Source: Cyclostephanos tholiformis (Eukaryota; Bacillariophyta; Thalassiosirophyceae; Thalassiosirales; Thalassiosiraceae). From it: a stretch of DNA of 20,274 nucleotides. The translations under genes and the position numbers were made by a program. Shown piece after piece: positions 18,219-20,274 of the stretch. Position 1 is the stretch's first letter. Every line of letters starts with the position of its first letter. The notes under the pieces were generated by a model. It did no database searches. It saw only the letters and a list, made by a program, of their open reading frames with translations, and was not told where the DNA came from. The stretch spans positions 1 through 20,274 of the forward strand of contig JALLPB010000515.1 in the NCBI GenBank assembly GCA_036939975.1, in the 5' to 3' direction.

Positions 18219-20012
18219 TCACGCAGAGCTATGAGTATCAATCTTATTATTTGGGGATGCCGTCATTAAAATTCTTTGAAAATGACACATCGTTTCGTCG
18301 AACCATCGTCCAAGCAAAGCTTTTTGTCCATCTTTCCCGCTTTGGCAGGCTCCCAGCTCTTCTTGACGGAGTGCTTTTAGTGATTTTTTCACCATCAGCC
18401 TGTACTTCGTTTCAACTTCCTGAATCAAGTTGTCATCAATGATTGACCTGCCATCAGAGGAGAAGCTTTCTTTCCAACTCATAATACGTTGCAACTTCCA
18501 CAGTTGGTGCATAGTCAGAGCTTGCCGTTTAGTCACCCTCATGCATGCAGCCACAGACAATAAAGTCTCTTCAGAGATTTCAAAAAATTCTTTTTTCGTT
18601 ACGTCATGTTCCAGCAAATGATTTATCCGATCCTTTTCGGTGGATGTGAAGCGATGGTAGTCCACAGCATCTCGAAGCGCAACAAATGCAGGAGCGGGAT
18701 CTTCGACATTGATCTCCACGATCTCCATCCCCGACGAGGCATCCACGACAGTGTTTTCCGCATAATCGTGAATGCTCTTTAACATTTCAGATCCATGACC
18801 AGCCCTGTGATATGGCGGCAATATCAAGGCTTGACAAACGCGCACGATTATCCCCGGGCGAGGTTTTCGAAAGGGAGACTTGACATGAAGCAAAGTAAAA
18901 TACCCAGCAAGACCCAAGGTCGATGATTGACTAGACTCCGACTCGAGATATCGAAACAAATACATGACTTTCCAATATCCTCGACTTGCATCTGCAAGAT
19001 CTACATCGTCAGCGGTTTCAATGAACCATCGGGCTAAGGGCTGAATGGAATTATGATACTCTGTCACCTCTGAATCTGAACCATCCGCCAAGGTCAAAAT
19101 AAATTTCGTCATCTTCTCCGACGGTGTGTTGCTCTCTTTCATTTTTCGGTGATATGTCCTAAGAACCTTGCCTAACGGTTTTGACAGGCACTCCGATTTG
19201 TTGTATTTTATCGTGCTTTTGCCAGTAGGAATCAATTCAAGTCGATCAACACCATTTATACTGACTGATGCGATTGGAGGAACGGCCAGAGAAAGGTTCT
19301 GTAAAATATCAGTAATGCCCATCTTCGTCTGCCGAGTATCAGGTTCGGCCACCTGGAATGAGACTGTCTTAGCTTTTTTCGGGAGATGATCCTCACCGCC
19401 ATCATGCATATCGGTTTGGATCTCGATTCGGCATTCATCACAGGATGGTGAAAGAATAATGTGCGCATCAATTCTATTAACATTTTGTTTGCCACAGGGA
19501 CAGTGTAGATATGATTTATGGATATCTCCATCTCTTACAACACCATTGATAACGTCTACTTCGCAATTATCTTTCCAGGAGCGATAGATTAGCCGAGACT
19601 GATGTTCTGCCTCGAGTAATGGTCGCCACCCTTTGATGCATTCATCCTCGAAGCATTGGTGTGTGTAGACGGGGCGGAATGATAGCGATGGGAACGCCGC
19701 CGCCGCCGCCGCCGACGACGACGAGGTCGTTGCCGTTGATGCAGTCAGCGACAGCCTGATGCAGGATGAGGCAGCAGAGAGGCCCGATACTGGCTCTTTG
19801 TCATCCGATGAGTCGTCGATCATTTTCCTTTGGTTTGATACTGTGCCGGTATTGGTGTTCTCGTTGTTGGCAACAGTTCCTCGTTGTCCTTGTGTATGGG
19901 GGTAGATGGGGGTAATAACAAAAAAGGGAGAAACTTGAAAATGCCCCGGTTTAGAATTAGGGGGTCTGCACATCGGAGTTGAGGGAATAAAAGCCAATGA
20001 CACCACTCTCAT
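18219..20012 (-). CDS. HAT1: HAT1-type histone acetyltransferase (type B catalytic subunit)
   Basis: A single exon of 597 codons. HAT1 acetylates newly made histone H4 using acetyl-CoA. The HAT1 N-terminal domain starts at about residue 111 (FRPVYTHQCFEDECIKGWRP). The GNAT core includes YFTLLHVKSP, the acetyl-CoA loop VRVCQALILPPYHRAGHG (390-407; motif A R/Q-x-x-G-x-G/A) and VEINVEDPAPAFVALRD (432-448), as in HAT1 rather than Gcn5. A C-terminal helical region follows. The first ATG is at 20012, but residues 1-63 look atypical. The Met at 19823 (MIDDSSDD, with AAA before the ATG) is a good alternative start. A Cys cluster (CPCG at about 171 and CDEC at about 191) lies within the N-terminal domain and could bind zinc. 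No lesions are visible. Confidence 0.9.
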   Translation of the reverse strand: MRVVSLAFIPSTPMCRPPNSKPGHFQVSPFFVITPIYPHTQGQRGTVANNENTNTGTVSNQRKMIDDSSDDKEPVSGLSAASSCIRLSLTASTATTSSSSAAAAAAFPSLSFRPVYTHQCFEDECIKGWRPLLEAEHQSRLIYRSWKDNCEVDVINGVVRDGDIHKSYLHCPCGKQNVNRIDAHIILSPSCDECRIEIQTDMHDGGEDHLPKKAKTVSFQVAEPDTRQTKMGITDILQNLSLAVPPIASVSINGVDRLELIPTGKSTIKYNKSECLSKPLGKVLRTYHRKMKESNTPSEKMTKFILTLADGSDSEVTEYHNSIQPLARWFIETADDVDLADASRGYWKVMYLFRYLESESSQSSTLGLAGYFTLLHVKSPFRKPRPGIIVRVCQALILPPYHRAGHGSEMLKSIHDYAENTVVDASSGMEIVEINVEDPAPAFVALRDAVDYHRFTSTEKDRINHLLEHDVTKKEFFEISEETLLSVAACMRVTKRQALTMHQLWKLQRIMSWKESFSSDGRSIIDDNLIQEVETKYRLMVKKSLKALRQEELGACQSGKDGQKALLGRWFDETMCHFQRILMTASPNNKIDTHSSA

Positions 20013-20274
20013 CTAGCAAATTCAACAGGGGGGTGACACATAGTATCTGATATTAGTTTTACATACTGCACCTTAGATGCTTTGATAGGAATAGTATAGC
20101 GGATATAGTCCGCGTTTCTCACAGTGAAGTCAAATTGAAATGAAAGCTAACAACCTCTAGTAAAAGATGTTTGAAATCCAGGTTTTTACGAATTATGAGC
20201 TCTATCACTAGCTTTGCCATGATGAGCCAAAGACAATCCTACAGGGATCTAAGGAGGAATAGTCCAAAGGGCTA
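20013..20274. other. Upstream region of HAT1, no feature seen
   Basis: 262 bp, AT-rich. No coding frame, RNA gene or repeat is supported beyond a 5-bp stem (GCGGA/TCCGC, 20099-20113) that I consider insignificant. Confidence 0.45.

Noticed and set aside
1..20274. CRISPR array, bacterial operons or rRNA/tRNA genes
   Set aside because: No spaced direct repeats, ribosome-binding sites or cloverleaf structures were seen. Spliced genes and a copia element indicate nuclear eukaryotic DNA.

Overview
This looks like a nuclear contig from a diatom or close stramenopile relative. The support is indirect: short GT-AG introns (81, 90, 90 and 90 nt), a Ty1/copia retrotransposon, and a secreted protein combining Cys-rich, Pro/Thr-rich and Trp-repeat regions. 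Glycine, aspartate and serine homopolymers are also common inside genes. I assign no species. One N at 10318 and several one-base frame breaks suggest a draft assembly.

Layout. (1) 1-275: upstream DNA with a perfect CRE-type palindrome. (2) 276-1417 (+): secreted WD40-like protein, one base out of frame near 851-902. (3) 1475-2985 (-): aminoglycoside phosphotransferase/choline kinase-fold gene with an 81-nt intron and several lesions. (4) 3098-8429 (-): a Ty1/copia element bounded by CACAG target-site duplications. It has a 235-bp 5' LTR, gag, protease, integrase, reverse transcriptase and RNase H, all broken by stops and frameshifts. Only 13 bp of the 3' LTR remain. (5) 9087-11641 (+): secreted, possibly GPI-anchored protein with about twelve ~33-residue Trp repeats arranged as three four-repeat blocks. 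(6) 11938-14187 (-): APE2-like AP endonuclease. (7) 14530-17985 (+): large acidic ankyrin protein containing a 52-G run. (8) about 17965-18183 (-): probable relic of another copia pol gene. (9) 18219-20012 (-): HAT1-type histone acetyltransferase.

The copia element landed in the shared upstream region of two divergent genes, the kinase-fold gene (-) and the Trp-repeat gene (+). APE2 and the ankyrin gene diverge from a second promoter region of 342 bp. The genes do not form one pathway. APE2 and HAT1 are nuclear DNA and chromatin proteins. The WD40-like and Trp-repeat proteins appear to be secreted.

Two points stand out. The Trp-repeat protein is a hierarchical architecture I cannot assign to a named family. 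The copia element has a 15-bp perfect complementarity between its LTR interior and the sequence directly after the LTR, an arrangement like that used for self-primed reverse transcription in Tf1.
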